A stretch of 64,000 nucleotides of DNA from Stenotrophomonas sp. BIO128-Bstrain (GTDB lineage Bacteria; Pseudomonadota; Gammaproteobacteria; Xanthomonadales; Xanthomonadaceae), in the NCBI RefSeq assembly GCF_030128875.1, contig NZ_CP124620.1:2542001-2606000 (forward strand), in the 5' to 3' direction. Position numbers and translations under genes: made by a program. The notes under the pieces are model-generated. The model saw nothing but the letters and a program-made list of their open reading frames with translations, had not been told where the DNA came from and ran no database searches. Within the stretch, counting starts at the first letter, position 1, and each line of letters begins with the position of its first letter. Shown one piece after another: positions 24,612 through 32,588 of the stretch.

Positions 24612-26399
24612 ATGACGCACACGACCCGCCCCCGCTGTTCGCCCACCCTCACCCGCCTTTCCAAAGGCGTGCGCTGCGCGCTGGGCTTCACCCTCACCGA
24701 GGCCTTGCTTGCACTAGGGACCGTGACCGCCGCCACGGGCGCGATGTTCCTGTTCTTTGGCCAGGTCGATGCAAAGGCCAAGGTGGCCAGCGAGACGCGC
24801 AACCTGCGCGAGCTGTCCCGTCGTATCGAGAGCAGCTTTGGGGTGGTGGGAACGTTCCGCGGGGTGAGCACCACCGCCGTGGTGGTCGATGGCCTGGCCC
24901 CCGAATCCCAACTCGGCGTCGGGGAAAGCGTCTTGACCAACGCGTGGGGCGGCGCAGTGAACGTCCAGTCCTACACCGTCGAACGCTTCGGGGATTCGTT
25001 CTCCGTCAGCTACGCCGGCCTTCCTCGCCAAGCGTGCGTGGACCTGGTCGCGGCCAACGCGGGCGGGGTGTGGGACGCGCAGGTGTCGGACGTGTCGGTG
25101 ATTCGAAACACCGGCGGCCAGCTCGACGTGGGGTTGCTGGGTAGCACGTGTGCGGACAAATCACGCGTCGTGTTCGTTTACCACAGCGGATTGTTGGGAG
25201 GCGAGTGGACCGGATCGCCGCTGGTGTTGCCCCCCGTCACCCCCTCGGTCACGCCTCCCGTTTCTCCACCCGTGGGAAGCCCCGTAGGACCCGTGGGACC
25301 GGTCGCGCCTTCCCCGCCGGTGTCGCCCCCAACCGCCCCGCCACCAAGCGTTCCTCCCATGACGCCCCCACCAGTCACTCCGCCCGCTCCTCCGGTGAGC
25401 GTGACGCCTCCGGCCCCGCCCACGTCACCGCCGGTCACGCCGCCGCCGACAAGCACGGTGCCGCCGTGTCAGGAGTGGAGCGAGAACCGAACCATCAACT
25501 GCCCATTGGGCCAAGTGGGCCAGGTGTTCCAGAACCGCCGTCACCACTGCGGAACCGATCCGAGCGTTTACGAGGCGTGGGCTGGCTCCACGACGGCCGG
25601 CAGTTGGACCACGACCAACAGCACCTGCACGCCGTGCCCTGCTCCCGAGACCCGCAACGTGGGATGCCCTGCAGGTCAGTTTGGCTCGATCGGCCAGCGG
25701 CGGACCTTCTCATGCACGGGCACCGGTTCGTGGGACGCCTGGACGCAGGCCAACACCACCTGCGCGGCGTGCCCAGCGCCTTTCCCACAAGCCGAAACCC
25801 AGTGGGTCACCACGGCGGCCGCTTGCCCGGCGGGCCAAAATGGATCGCACACGTGGCAGGCCGAGCAGCGGCGGACGAGGACTGGGACATACAGCTGCCC
25901 AGCCACCACGTGGTCGCTGCCCAGCCCGACGTTCACCACTTGGACAAATTGGGCGGAGACTGGGGTTCGTCGCAACGAGGCCAATACATGCACCCCCAAC
26001 GCACCACCTCCGACGTTTCCCGAATACACCGGGCGATCTTGGCATTCGTGGGGAGACGGAGGGCACTACGGCTGGGCGATCTTCTGCAACGCTCCCCGGA
26101 CCCTGGCCGAGCTTCAAGCCACCTCGTTGGCATGCACTTGGCAATACGAAACGAACGACACCCCCACGTTTACGCCAGAGCCACCTGGCGTGACCCGCCC
26201 AACACCGGCTTTGGAAGCCTGTGTCTACGCGCTGCGCGCCAACTTAACTCCGATGCCAGGTTACGGCTTCGTCAACCACCCTGGCACCGCGGTTTGGCCT
26301 GCGGCTTGCTCGTGCAGCGTCGTGGGTCCAGGCGCGCGGTTCTACTGGCAAGACCTGGGAGCGAGCGACTGGGTGGGCTTTGAATTCAAGTGCCCCTGA
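24612..26399 (+). CDS. Type IV prepilin (PilS/PilV-like) fused to Cys-rich C-terminal region
   Basis: A long basic leader ends in the prepilin peptidase site G25|FTLTEALLALG, with Glu at +5 of the mature protein. The pilin domain (about 26-205) resembles PilS-type type IVb pilins. A Pro/Thr/Val linker follows (about 205-290, many PPVTP repeats). The rest is a Cys/Trp/Thr-rich region with repeated CxxC and CPAGQxG units (about 290-595). It would make a pilus-borne adhesin resembling shufflon PilV in layout. No other pil genes are in view. Confidence 0.75.
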   Translation: MTHTTRPRCSPTLTRLSKGVRCALGFTLTEALLALGTVTAATGAMFLFFGQVDAKAKVASETRNLRELSRRIESSFGVVGTFRGVSTTAVVVDGLAPESQLGVGESVLTNAWGGAVNVQSYTVERFGDSFSVSYAGLPRQACVDLVAANAGGVWDAQVSDVSVIRNTGGQLDVGLLGSTCADKSRVVFVYHSGLLGGEWTGSPLVLPPVTPSVTPPVSPPVGSPVGPVGPVAPSPPVSPPTAPPPSVPPMTPPPVTPPAPPVSVTPPAPPTSPPVTPPPTSTVPPCQEWSENRTINCPLGQVGQVFQNRRHHCGTDPSVYEAWAGSTTAGSWTTTNSTCTPCPAPETRNVGCPAGQFGSIGQRRTFSCTGTGSWDAWTQANTTCAACPAPFPQAETQWVTTAAACPAGQNGSHTWQAEQRRTRTGTYSCPATTWSLPSPTFTTWTNWAETGVRRNEANTCTPNAPPPTFPEYTGRSWHSWGDGGHYGWAIFCNAPRTLAELQATSLACTWQYETNDTPTFTPEPPGVTRPTPALEACVYALRANLTPMPGYGFVNHPGTAVWPAACSCSVVGPGARFYWQDLGASDWVGFEFKCP

Positions 26400-26504
26400 C
26401 GGCAAAGAAGGCGGAGGGCATCCCTCACGTTCGAAGTGGCAAAGCTTCGGATTTCCAAAACCGACCGGAGGCAATGCCCTCGCACCAAGCGTGCTTTTCA
26501 GAAG

Positions 26505-26525
26505 GCAGGTGGCTTGGCCACCTGC
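26505..26525. terminator. Hairpin between convergent genes
   Basis: Perfect 9-bp stem GCAGGTGGC/GCCACCTGC with a 3-nt loop, between the prepilin fusion (plus) and the HEPN gene (minus). There is no T-run, so termination would be weak or factor-dependent. Confidence 0.5.
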
Positions 26526-26561
26526 GGCGGCTTCTGGGCTCTTCGCTGTTGTGCCTCGAAG

Positions 26562-27323
26562 TCAAACCCCAGCCAAGGTTTTCCACATCGCCTTGCCCTG
26601 GGCTTCGTGAACCGATGCGTATTGCTGTGGATCCCAGCTGGTCCCGGTCAGCAGCAGCCCCAGCTCTGCCACGATGGCCTGACAGCGATCGCCAAAAGCC
26701 AAGACCTCATTGAAGGTCAACCCAAGCGTGTTGATGTCAAACGCGCCAGGCTCCTCGTCCAGCTTGCGCATTTCCAGGTGGGCGTGGTGCTTGTCCCGGA
26801 GCGTTTTGATCTTCTCAGCCACTGGGTCGGCCATCAAGAGCGCCATAGCAGCGGAGACCTTTTCCCAGCCACTATCGAAGCGCGAGTAGTTCTCGTCCCG
26901 ATCGCTCTGTCTGAACTTCTCCTGGAAAACAGCCGAGCTTTCGGGCGGCAGGTCACTGATCGGTTCGTCGTGGAAGTGATCGAAGATGCGACCGTAGCGC
27001 TCCCGGTAGTGCTCCTTGATCGCGGGATCTGCTTGAAGCTTTCGCCAGAGGTTGGTCAGGCTACCGGACCGCGAATCGTTATCCAGAAAAAGCCGTGACT
27101 GATCGCGCACCAGGTCTTGTCCAAGAAGCGGCGCCAGGTGGTTCCAAGCATTGGCACCCGGCGTCTTGTCCAGCTTGGCTTTGAGCCCTGCCTGGATCGC
27201 GGGGTCTTGAATGAGTGGGGACAAAATGTGCCGGCGCTCGTCGAGGATGTGGCACTCCTGCGTGAGCACCCGAACGAATCCATCGATTTGGCGAATACGT
27301 TGTTCCAGTTCCTCAGGCTTCAT
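26562..27323 (-). CDS. HEPN domain protein, AbiU2-like
   Basis: 253 residues, all-helical. The HEPN RNase signature R-x(4-6)-H is present as R176-DKHHA-H182 in TLRDKHHAHLEM, the form seen in AbiU2-type HEPN proteins of abortive-infection systems. Such proteins are typically RNA-cleaving effectors. The ATG overlaps the TGA of the nuclease gene upstream (ATGA), so the two are translationally coupled. I place the start here rather than further upstream because the earlier frame runs inside that gene. Confidence 0.65.
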   Translation of the reverse strand: MKPEELEQRIRQIDGFVRVLTQECHILDERRHILSPLIQDPAIQAGLKAKLDKTPGANAWNHLAPLLGQDLVRDQSRLFLDNDSRSGSLTNLWRKLQADPAIKEHYRERYGRIFDHFHDEPISDLPPESSAVFQEKFRQSDRDENYSRFDSGWEKVSAAMALLMADPVAEKIKTLRDKHHAHLEMRKLDEEPGAFDINTLGLTFNEVLAFGDRCQAIVAELGLLLTGTSWDPQQYASVHEAQGKAMWKTLAGV

Positions 27324-28237
27324 TCTTGCTCCGCCTCCAGCGGCACCTGCTGGAACCGCACCTGCAGCCGCTTGATGAGCGCACGGGTTTCCGCGTTCGG
27401 AGCGCGCGTGCACACCAGCACCGCCTCCCCGTTGGGCACGTGGCGGATCGCCTTCTGCTCGGCCCGGAGAACGGCGCGGTATTTCACCGCTTGGTAGACG
27501 CCGCGCTGGAGCTCGTCCTCCGAGCACTTGCTGGTTTTAACTTCCACCGCCAGGCGATGTCTTCCGTTATCGAAATGCGCGTCCAGTCGGTCACCCGAGC
27601 TCAACAACTTCTCGTTGCTCCCCGTGGGGAAGCTCCCAAAGTCCACGAACTCTTCGGGATGGCTGGCCACCCACGCCTTCAACGCTTTGTGCTCATCGCT
27701 TTCTGGCCTGCCACCCTCCTGGACTTTAGGAAGGGGAAGAGGCGCATCCGCTGCCACCTCTTCAACCGCCCCGGCGGACGGGGTCAGCATGGTGGCTCCC
27801 AGAGCGCGGGCGACCCGGTCCCAATTGGGATAGGTGAAAACGTCTTCCATCGCCTCTCGCAAGTGCGCGCGGCGCTCTTCCTCGGTGTCCAACTTCTTGC
27901 CCGCGAAGTAGGCCGGCGAAATCGTTATGGCACCCTCGCCAGGGTGTTTCGTGTTCTTGTTGACGACGATTGCATGGAGGGGTGGGATGGGCTCCTTCCA
28001 CTGCTCGCTGAGCCACTGCAGGGCCTGGGCCACTCCCCCGGCGACGGTGCCGTAGAGGTCTTTGCGGGGTTTGATCTCGTGCCCGAAGGTGTCGTGCAGC
28101 TCTTGGGCCAGGTCGCTGTAGGAATGAGCTTCGCCCTCCTGCGCCCACCGGATGAGGATGGGCAGCGCGTCAGGGATAACCCGGCTGCGCCAGGGTGTGC
28201 GTGCAAACTCCACCTTCGACCAATCGAACTTTTCCAT
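27320..28237 (-). CDS. PD-(D/E)xK-type nuclease, partner of the HEPN protein
   Basis: 305 residues. The C-terminal half has a restriction-endonuclease-like core: D219 (DRLDAHF), then E232-V-K234 (LAVEVKT), followed by a helix (QRGVYQAVKYRAVL) typical of the fold. The N-terminal 150 residues form an unrecognised helical domain that may sense or bind a target. GGAGGGG precedes the ATG. The 4-nt overlap with the HEPN gene marks a two-gene cassette, likely a DNase/RNase defence or toxin module; function is inferred. Confidence 0.65.
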   Translation of the reverse strand: MEKFDWSKVEFARTPWRSRVIPDALPILIRWAQEGEAHSYSDLAQELHDTFGHEIKPRKDLYGTVAGGVAQALQWLSEQWKEPIPPLHAIVVNKNTKHPGEGAITISPAYFAGKKLDTEEERRAHLREAMEDVFTYPNWDRVARALGATMLTPSAGAVEEVAADAPLPLPKVQEGGRPESDEHKALKAWVASHPEEFVDFGSFPTGSNEKLLSSGDRLDAHFDNGRHRLAVEVKTSKCSEDELQRGVYQAVKYRAVLRAEQKAIRHVPNGEAVLVCTRAPNAETRALIKRLQVRFQQVPLEAEQE

Positions 28238-28298
28238 CCCTACCCCTCCCTTGTCGTCCCGCCATGGTAGCGGCGGGACCAGCACGGGAAAACGATGA

Positions 28299-28316
28299 GG
28301 GCCGGTTTCCCGGCCC
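28299..28316 (-). terminator. Hairpin terminator upstream of the nuclease cassette
   Basis: Stem GGGCCGG/CCGGCCC with a 4-nt loop. It lies between the DUF6573-like gene and the PD-(D/E)xK gene and isolates the cassette from upstream transcription. The T-rich tail is short. Confidence 0.55.
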
Positions 28317-28323
28317 CCCTTTC

Positions 28324-28764
28324 TCAATCCTCGTCGGGCAGCATGATGGTGACCACCGGCTCCAGGGCGTCCCCGGGCCCACACAGTGCTTTCAAGGTGA
28401 CAAGGCGATGGGTCGACCGCGTCAGGCCAGACCCGGCCTCCGGGTGGGCTTCGTTCGACAACCAGTCGCCGGCATCGGGCAGAGCCACGTGGAGCTGATA
28501 GTGGATCTCCGAACCCTCGCCCTGTTGCCGCTTGATGGCCACGTGGAGCATGAAAAGCACATCCCAGAGCCGGCCGTCCACCGACTGGCCGCGCAGTTCC
28601 AACCCTCTGGGCACTTCGACGTAGCGTGCCCACGCAGCGTGGGTGATGGCCACGGGCAACTTGAAAACGGCTTCTTTGGCCACGTCGGACACGTCCACCA
28701 GGACGCCGTCCTCGATCGCCTGGGCGCGGGTGTAGGAATGGATAAGGTCGAATTCGTCAAACAT
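28324..28764 (-). CDS. DUF6573-like protein
   Basis: 146 residues starting MFDEFDLIHSYTRAQAIEDGVLVDVSDVAKEAVFKLPVAITHAAW by segments, the characteristic opening of the DUF6573 family found on conjugative plasmids. Biochemical role unknown. GAGGTG precedes the ATG. An earlier in-frame ATG exists but has no ribosome site. Confidence 0.7.
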   Translation of the reverse strand: MFDEFDLIHSYTRAQAIEDGVLVDVSDVAKEAVFKLPVAITHAAWARYVEVPRGLELRGQSVDGRLWDVLFMLHVAIKRQQGEGSEIHYQLHVALPDAGDWLSNEAHPEAGSGLTRSTHRLVTLKALCGPGDALEPVVTIMLPDED

Positions 28765-29026
28765 GGAGGCACCTCGCTGGTGAGTAATGGCCCGGTCCAG
28801 GGCATCCGGTCCGGATGTCCTGGAATGGAAAACCCACCGCCCCACCGCTCGGCGCGGTCAGGGGAGGAAATGGAAGGGCTGGCGCGGCCCGCAGCGAAGC
28901 GAGGACACGGGCCCTGGAATGTCCCTTGACCGGAGAAGCTGGGCGATGGGGCCGCGCGCAGCGCACAAAGCTTTGAGAGCGTGCCGCGTTCGGCACACCG
29001 ACACACGGTCGGAACTGGAGATGCCG
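28765..29026. other. Intergenic region
   Basis: About 260 bp without a supported gene. It holds a dyad CATCCGG/CCGGATG (about 28803-28818) and, near 28781, a single TGAGTAATGG resembling one arm of the 20-bp operator. Confidence 0.35.
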
Positions 29027-29500
29027 TCAGCCCTGGGTGCAGATCAGAGCCACCCGGTCCATCCAGGCACTCTGCCCCGCGGAGGCTTGAGCGGTGAGCG
29101 GGCCCCAACCTCGGATGAAGCGAAGAGACGCAAGTTGGACGTCGTCTTGGGGCCAATACGGGCCATCCGGCGAGAACACGAAGTGATCGCCCTGCAGGGC
29201 CCCGCAGGTGGTGCAATGGTGGGCCAAGTAGGTTTGCCCTGACGTCCGGGGCGTATCGAAGCGAAGCCAAGGCGCGTGGCCCGCCACGAAAGCGGCAGTG
29301 TTCTCGTCCAAACGCTCGATGTAGCGCAACACGGCACCCTCCCCCTGATCCACCAGGTCCTCGTCGTCGTGCTCCTCGAACGAGGGCACCCAGATCGCGG
29401 CGGTGGGCGTCGGCGCGTGGCAGAAATGGCACTCGGTGTGGCCGAGCAGCAGGCCGTAGGCCGGGGCTTGAACGGTGGATGGAGCAGCAGCGTGGGTCAT
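29027..29500 (-). CDS. Zinc-ribbon protein of unknown function
   Basis: 157 residues with two CxxC pairs (CHFC near the N-terminus and CTTC in the middle, HHCTTCGALQGDHFVF) that could form one zinc site across an acidic insertion (FEEHDDEDLVDQGEG). Soluble. The ATG 29498-29500 is the first plausible start; the frame is open further upstream but there it overlaps the next gene. No known family. Confidence 0.55.
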   Translation of the reverse strand: MTHAAAPSTVQAPAYGLLLGHTECHFCHAPTPTAAIWVPSFEEHDDEDLVDQGEGAVLRYIERLDENTAAFVAGHAPWLRFDTPRTSGQTYLAHHCTTCGALQGDHFVFSPDGPYWPQDDVQLASLRFIRGWGPLTAQASAGQSAWMDRVALICTQG

Positions 29501-29525
29501 GAATCCATTTTTCCCTACCAGAATG

Positions 29526-29780
29526 TCAGCCGGTGAGACGAGCCTGCGTTGAATCATGGGTGTTTCGGAGCGTGCCCCGCTGTGAACCCAGCCACGCCAT
29601 TTGCTTGTATTCGTCTTTGCTGAGCAACTTGGACACTCCCAGCCACTGCACCAGGTGGTAGTGCGCAATCGTTCGTGGGTAACGCTGAATCCCCTCGTGT
29701 AACAGCTTTGGCAGGTAACACACAGAGCCATCGCGGCGCTCGTATGCGTAATAGCGGTGGCGGGCGGCACGCGTGGTCAT
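29526..29780 (-). CDS. Small basic hypothetical protein
   Basis: 84 residues, Arg/Tyr/His-rich (MTTRAARHRYYAYERRDGSVCYLPKLLHEG). GAGGGAAACGCC precedes the ATG, which overlaps no other gene. It lies 11 bp after the end of the 35-residue membrane peptide gene and is probably expressed with it. Confidence 0.5.
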   Translation of the reverse strand: MTTRAARHRYYAYERRDGSVCYLPKLLHEGIQRYPRTIAHYHLVQWLGVSKLLSKDEYKQMAWLGSQRGTLRNTHDSTQARLTG

Positions 29781-29790
29781 GGCGTTTCCC

Positions 29791-29898
29791 TCAGTGCGCC
29801 CAAAGGGCACGATCGATGCAGCGTTCAAGGCGCTGGGCCAACCAAAGGCTGAAAGGAAGGGCGATGGGGGCAGCGATGGCGAGAAGAGAAAGGGTCAT
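29791..29898 (-). CDS. 35-residue membrane peptide
   Basis: One hydrophobic segment (LSLLAIAAPIALPFSLWLA) and a charged tail. No strong ribosome site. The stop lies within the next gene's Shine-Dalgarno region. It sits 97 bp downstream of a TTTTAGTCAA site in repeat copy 1, the same distance as three other genes from their sites, which supports expression. Confidence 0.4.
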   Translation of the reverse strand: MTLSLLAIAAPIALPFSLWLAQRLERCIDRALWAH

Positions 29899-29945
29899 GT
29901 CGGCGGTTCCAGTCGGTGGGAAAAGCGTTGCGCTCTTCCTGACCC

Positions 29946-30123
29946 CAAGGTAGATCGCCCTGGAAATTTGTCCACGGGTGTAGTGGACAAAATCTTGACT
30001 AAAAGCAAAAACTGCGGAGCTAAGGCCGCAGTTGTTCCTAACATCGCTTCTCGCGCCGAAGGCGTCACCTGCTCTTTTCCGCCCCTGCTTTTACAGAAAC
30101 CGGCGCGCAGCGACCGGTGGCGG
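29946..30123 (-). repeat. Duplicated structured intergenic element, copy 1
   Basis: About 90% identical to 31802-31980. On the minus strand it holds, in order, a long-range stem (30079-30083 with 30119-30123), a terminator-like hairpin AACTGCGG/CCGCAGTT with TTTTTGCTTTT, the TTTTAGTCAA site, a palindrome TTGTCCAC/GTGGACAA and a possible promoter TGGACA-N16-TACCTT. It therefore looks like a portable terminator-operator-promoter unit, in front of the gene at 29898. Confidence 0.65.
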
Positions 30124-30139
30124 CGTTGGGCCCTTGGCT

Positions 30140-30628
30140 CTACAGCCTTGCCCGCTTTGCACTGACACTTTCCCGGGCAGCCCATGCCTGCTCCAGGTGG
30201 ACCGCGCGTTGTTCGGCTTCCACCGTGGCCACCACGTGCGGCATCGCCGCCTTCAGCGATGGCGTGTTCCAGAACGGGCTTCCCCGGTGAGGGTTGCCCC
30301 CCAACCGCAACAGCACCAACGCCGTCTGTTCAAGTCCGCTGCGCTCGTCGGGGTCGTCGCTCAGCTGGTAGTCCGCCGCCAGCTTTTCCAGCGGGCGCTC
30401 GCACCAGTGGTTCCTTTCTTGAGGGTGCGCCCCGGCTTGCAGGAGGGCTTCGACGATGCGGGGCCAGGCAAGTGCGGCATGAAGCGCTGGGCCTTCGTTG
30501 AGGCGCCACGCGTTGGGGTTGGCGCCCTGCCGCAGGGCCTGTAGAGCGCCGAAAAGGCTTCCCTCGACGCACGCGTGAATCAGTTCAGCGCTCGGACTTC
30601 CTGGCGGTGGTGGGCGGCGGTCAGCCAT
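30140..30628 (-). CDS. Ankyrin-repeat protein
   Basis: 162 residues with ankyrin-like units (ELIHACVEGSLFGALQALRQGANPNAW, GPALHAALAWPRIVEALLQAGAHPQERN at about 15-75). Cytoplasmic. The start overlaps the end of the RHH-like gene upstream by 8 nt. It terminates into repeat copy 1. Confidence 0.7.
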   Translation of the reverse strand: MADRRPPPPGSPSAELIHACVEGSLFGALQALRQGANPNAWRLNEGPALHAALAWPRIVEALLQAGAHPQERNHWCERPLEKLAADYQLSDDPDERSGLEQTALVLLRLGGNPHRGSPFWNTPSLKAAMPHVVATVEAEQRAVHLEQAWAARESVSAKRARL

Positions 30629-30980
30629 GGCGGCTGCCCCGAACCTGGTTCCGAATGAGATGTCCTTGGACGTAGTCTCGGATGATCTGGCGCACCGCTT
30701 CTGCGGTGGAAATCCCCGCGTTCACCGCGCCCTGCTCCACCGCCTCCAAGACGCTGCGCTGCAGCGGAAGGTAGGCCAGCCGCACGTCCCGTTCCCCACC
30801 CAGCCGACGCATGCTCAGTGGGTAAGGTTTGGCGGCATACATGGCGAGCACTTGGCGCACGGCTTCGTTTCGCGTGACCTGCACGCGCGCGGCGGCCGCC
30901 TGCAAGCGCTCCAGATCACGGGAGTAGCCCCGGGAGGACGGAAGGGTGACAAGTTTTGGGGAAGGGACAGGTTGAAGCAC
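30621..30980 (-). CDS. RHH-like DNA-binding protein (two domains)
   Basis: 119 residues from GTG 30980 (CGGAGC upstream). It seems to hold two ribbon-helix-helix-like units: LERLQAAAARVQVTRNEAVRQVLAMYA and RSVLEAVEQGAVNAGISTAEAVRQIIRDYV. A similar tandem form is encoded at 55305. It could be a regulator of the element; coupled to the ankyrin gene. Confidence 0.55.
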   Translation of the reverse strand: MLQPVPSPKLVTLPSSRGYSRDLERLQAAAARVQVTRNEAVRQVLAMYAAKPYPLSMRRLGGERDVRLAYLPLQRSVLEAVEQGAVNAGISTAEAVRQIIRDYVQGHLIRNQVRGSRHG

Positions 30981-30993
30981 AGCGCGCTCCGAC

Positions 30994-31215
30994 TTAGGAC
31001 GCCGCGTCCAACGGCTTGGCAGCCGCCTCTCGGACCACCGCGATGGCACGCCAACGGTTGATCGCAGCGCCGGCGAAATACAAGGCGTCCACCAGTTCTT
31101 GCGCGGCCCCCTTCTCAAGCAGGGCCCGGTTGCAGGAGGCGAACCCTGCAAGGATTCCGTAGCGGTCCGCGTCGTCTTTGGCTTTGTTCATGGCTTCCGC
31201 AATTTGAACGTTCAT
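30994..31215 (-). CDS. Small hypothetical helical protein
   Basis: 73 residues, Ala-rich, all-helical prediction (MNVQIAEAMNKAKDDADRYG start). AGGAGA lies 7 nt before the ATG. It sits 13 bp upstream of the RHH-like gene and 38 bp after the previous gene, so it is part of a run of co-directional small genes. Confidence 0.6.
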   Translation of the reverse strand: MNVQIAEAMNKAKDDADRYGILAGFASCNRALLEKGAAQELVDALYFAGAAINRWRAIAVVREAAAKPLDAAS

Positions 31216-31253
31216 GTCGAATCTCCTGATTTTTGCTGGTGGGTGATCGGCGG

Positions 31254-31751
31254 TTACAGGCGCACGCGCTGACGGGGAGCTTCGAGAACAGCCGCCGGAG
31301 CTTCGCTCTGCGACTCCCGGCGTGGGTTCCACACCTGCCCACCGATGATCATGCTCGGAGCACCTGCAGCAGGAAGGACCTGCGAAAGCCTGGCTTGCTT
31401 CGCTGCGGCGTTGAGCGCACGCGCGGTGCCCTCCTCCATGCTTTTGGCTTCGTAGATCACCGGCCCCTTCAAGTGACCCTGCGCTTCGTCCACAAGGGCG
31501 GCAAGGGTTCGACCGAACTTGGACTTTGGCCCCTGGTTGCGAGCATCGACGTCCCAACGCTCGATCACTTCGAACGCCTTCTCATGACGGTGGCCAGACC
31601 TGTTGAGCTCGCCAAGCGCCGCTTCAGCGTCTTGCACGTTGAAGCGAATGGCGGAGAGCTTCACCGGGTGCGCGTAACCACCACCACTCGATGCCGATTG
31701 CGTGATGGCGACCGCTTGGTTTCCGTCGCTGACGAGGTGATGAATTTTCAT
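31254..31751 (-). CDS. Hypothetical soluble protein
   Basis: 165 residues, mixed alpha/beta with no recognised motif (SAIRFNVQDAEAALGELNRSG in the middle). AAGGAAA lies 7 nt before the ATG. The frame is open upstream through repeat copy 2, but that part is regulatory DNA. First gene downstream of copy 2, exactly 100 bp from its TTTTAGTCAA site. Confidence 0.55.
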   Translation of the reverse strand: MKIHHLVSDGNQAVAITQSASSGGGYAHPVKLSAIRFNVQDAEAALGELNRSGHRHEKAFEVIERWDVDARNQGPKSKFGRTLAALVDEAQGHLKGPVIYEAKSMEEGTARALNAAAKQARLSQVLPAAGAPSMIIGGQVWNPRRESQSEAPAAVLEAPRQRVRL

Positions 31752-31801
31752 GTCGATTTCCTTGATGGTTTTCGGAAGGCGCAATTGCCCATCCACGAAT
31801 T

Positions 31802-31980
31802 CAAGGTAGATCGCCCTGGAGTTTTGTCCACGACTGTAGCGGACAAAATCTTGACTAAAAGCAAAAACTGCGGAGCTAAGGCCGCAGTTATTCCTAACAT
31901 CACTTCTCGCGCCGAAGGCGTCATCTGCTCTTTTCCCATCGCCGCTTTTACAGAAGCCGGCGCGAAGCGACCGGCGATGG
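31802..31980 (-). repeat. Duplicated structured intergenic element, copy 2
   Basis: Homologue of 29946-30123. The long-range stem here is CCATCGCCG (31936-31944) with CGGCGATGG (31972-31980). Compared with copy 1, two base pairs have changed on both sides (A-T to G-C, T-A to C-G), which is covariation. The terminator-like hairpin, TTTTAGTCAA, the TTGTCC palindrome and the TGGACA-N16-TACCTT promoter are kept. Confidence 0.65.
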
Positions 31981-32000
31981 CACTGAGCTTTTCCTGGCAC

Positions 32001-32028
32001 AAAAAAAAGGCCCCCTCGCGGGGACCCC
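32001..32028 (-). terminator. Rho-independent terminator
   Basis: Minus strand: GG-TCCCC-GCGA-GGGG-GCC followed by eight T. It ends the unit containing 32047-32529. Confidence 0.85.
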
Positions 32029-32046
32029 AAAGAACATGGATTGATC

Positions 32047-32529
32047 TTACAGGCTGGTGGAGCGCCAGAGCTTGCCTGCGATGCCACCCACGATCAGCGC
32101 CACGGGCATAAGCGCCGTCAGAACCATCGGGGGCACAGAGGTGAAGAAGTTTCGCTCACCCTCCTCCAACCCCGGGTAGAGCAGGCCCACGGCAACGCTG
32201 GCCAGCTGCAGGGCAACGACGAAGAGCAAGCCCACCAGGGCTCCCTTTCCAAAGCCACCTTTACCCGGCGAAACCGGGAGCCCGCTGGCCCTTGCCGCGC
32301 GCACGCGGGCCGCGCGCCAGTTCAACACGTAGAGCAGGAGCAGCAAGAGCAGCATGGCTGTCCCACCAGCGACTGCCAGGCCGGCCTGCCAGCCGTAGCC
32401 CACGTTCTGGCCGATCTCTTGGGCCCCGGCAAGAAACAGCAGGCCTGCACCACCGAGGATGACGGTGGCCGGTGCCAGCAAGCCCCACTGCATGTGACCG
32501 CCGGGGGTGTGGTGAGCGTTGTAAGACAT
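32047..32529 (-). CDS. Four-helix integral membrane protein
   Basis: 160 residues with four hydrophobic segments (about 15-35, 47-68, 95-115, 132-150) and a basic cytoplasmic loop between the second and third (NWRAARVRAARASG). AAGGAGGT precedes the ATG. Its TTGCCA/16-bp/TATGCA promoter is of the element type. No family recognised. Confidence 0.65.
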   Translation of the reverse strand: MSYNAHHTPGGHMQWGLLAPATVILGGAGLLFLAGAQEIGQNVGYGWQAGLAVAGGTAMLLLLLLLYVLNWRAARVRAARASGLPVSPGKGGFGKGALVGLLFVVALQLASVAVGLLYPGLEEGERNFFTSVPPMVLTALMPVALIVGGIAGKLWRSTSL

Positions 32530-32558
32530 GGGACCTCCTTGAAGTGGTGTTCCCTCAA

Positions 32559-32586
32559 TGCATAGCGCGATTCCGCGCCTTGGCAA
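32559..32586 (-). promoter_or_regulatory. TTGCCA/16-bp/TATGCA promoter
   Basis: Minus strand -35 at 32581-32586 and -10 at 32559-32564. Same layout as 6433, 17142 and 23768, but without the 20-bp dyad. Confidence 0.55.
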
Positions 32587-32588
32587 GG

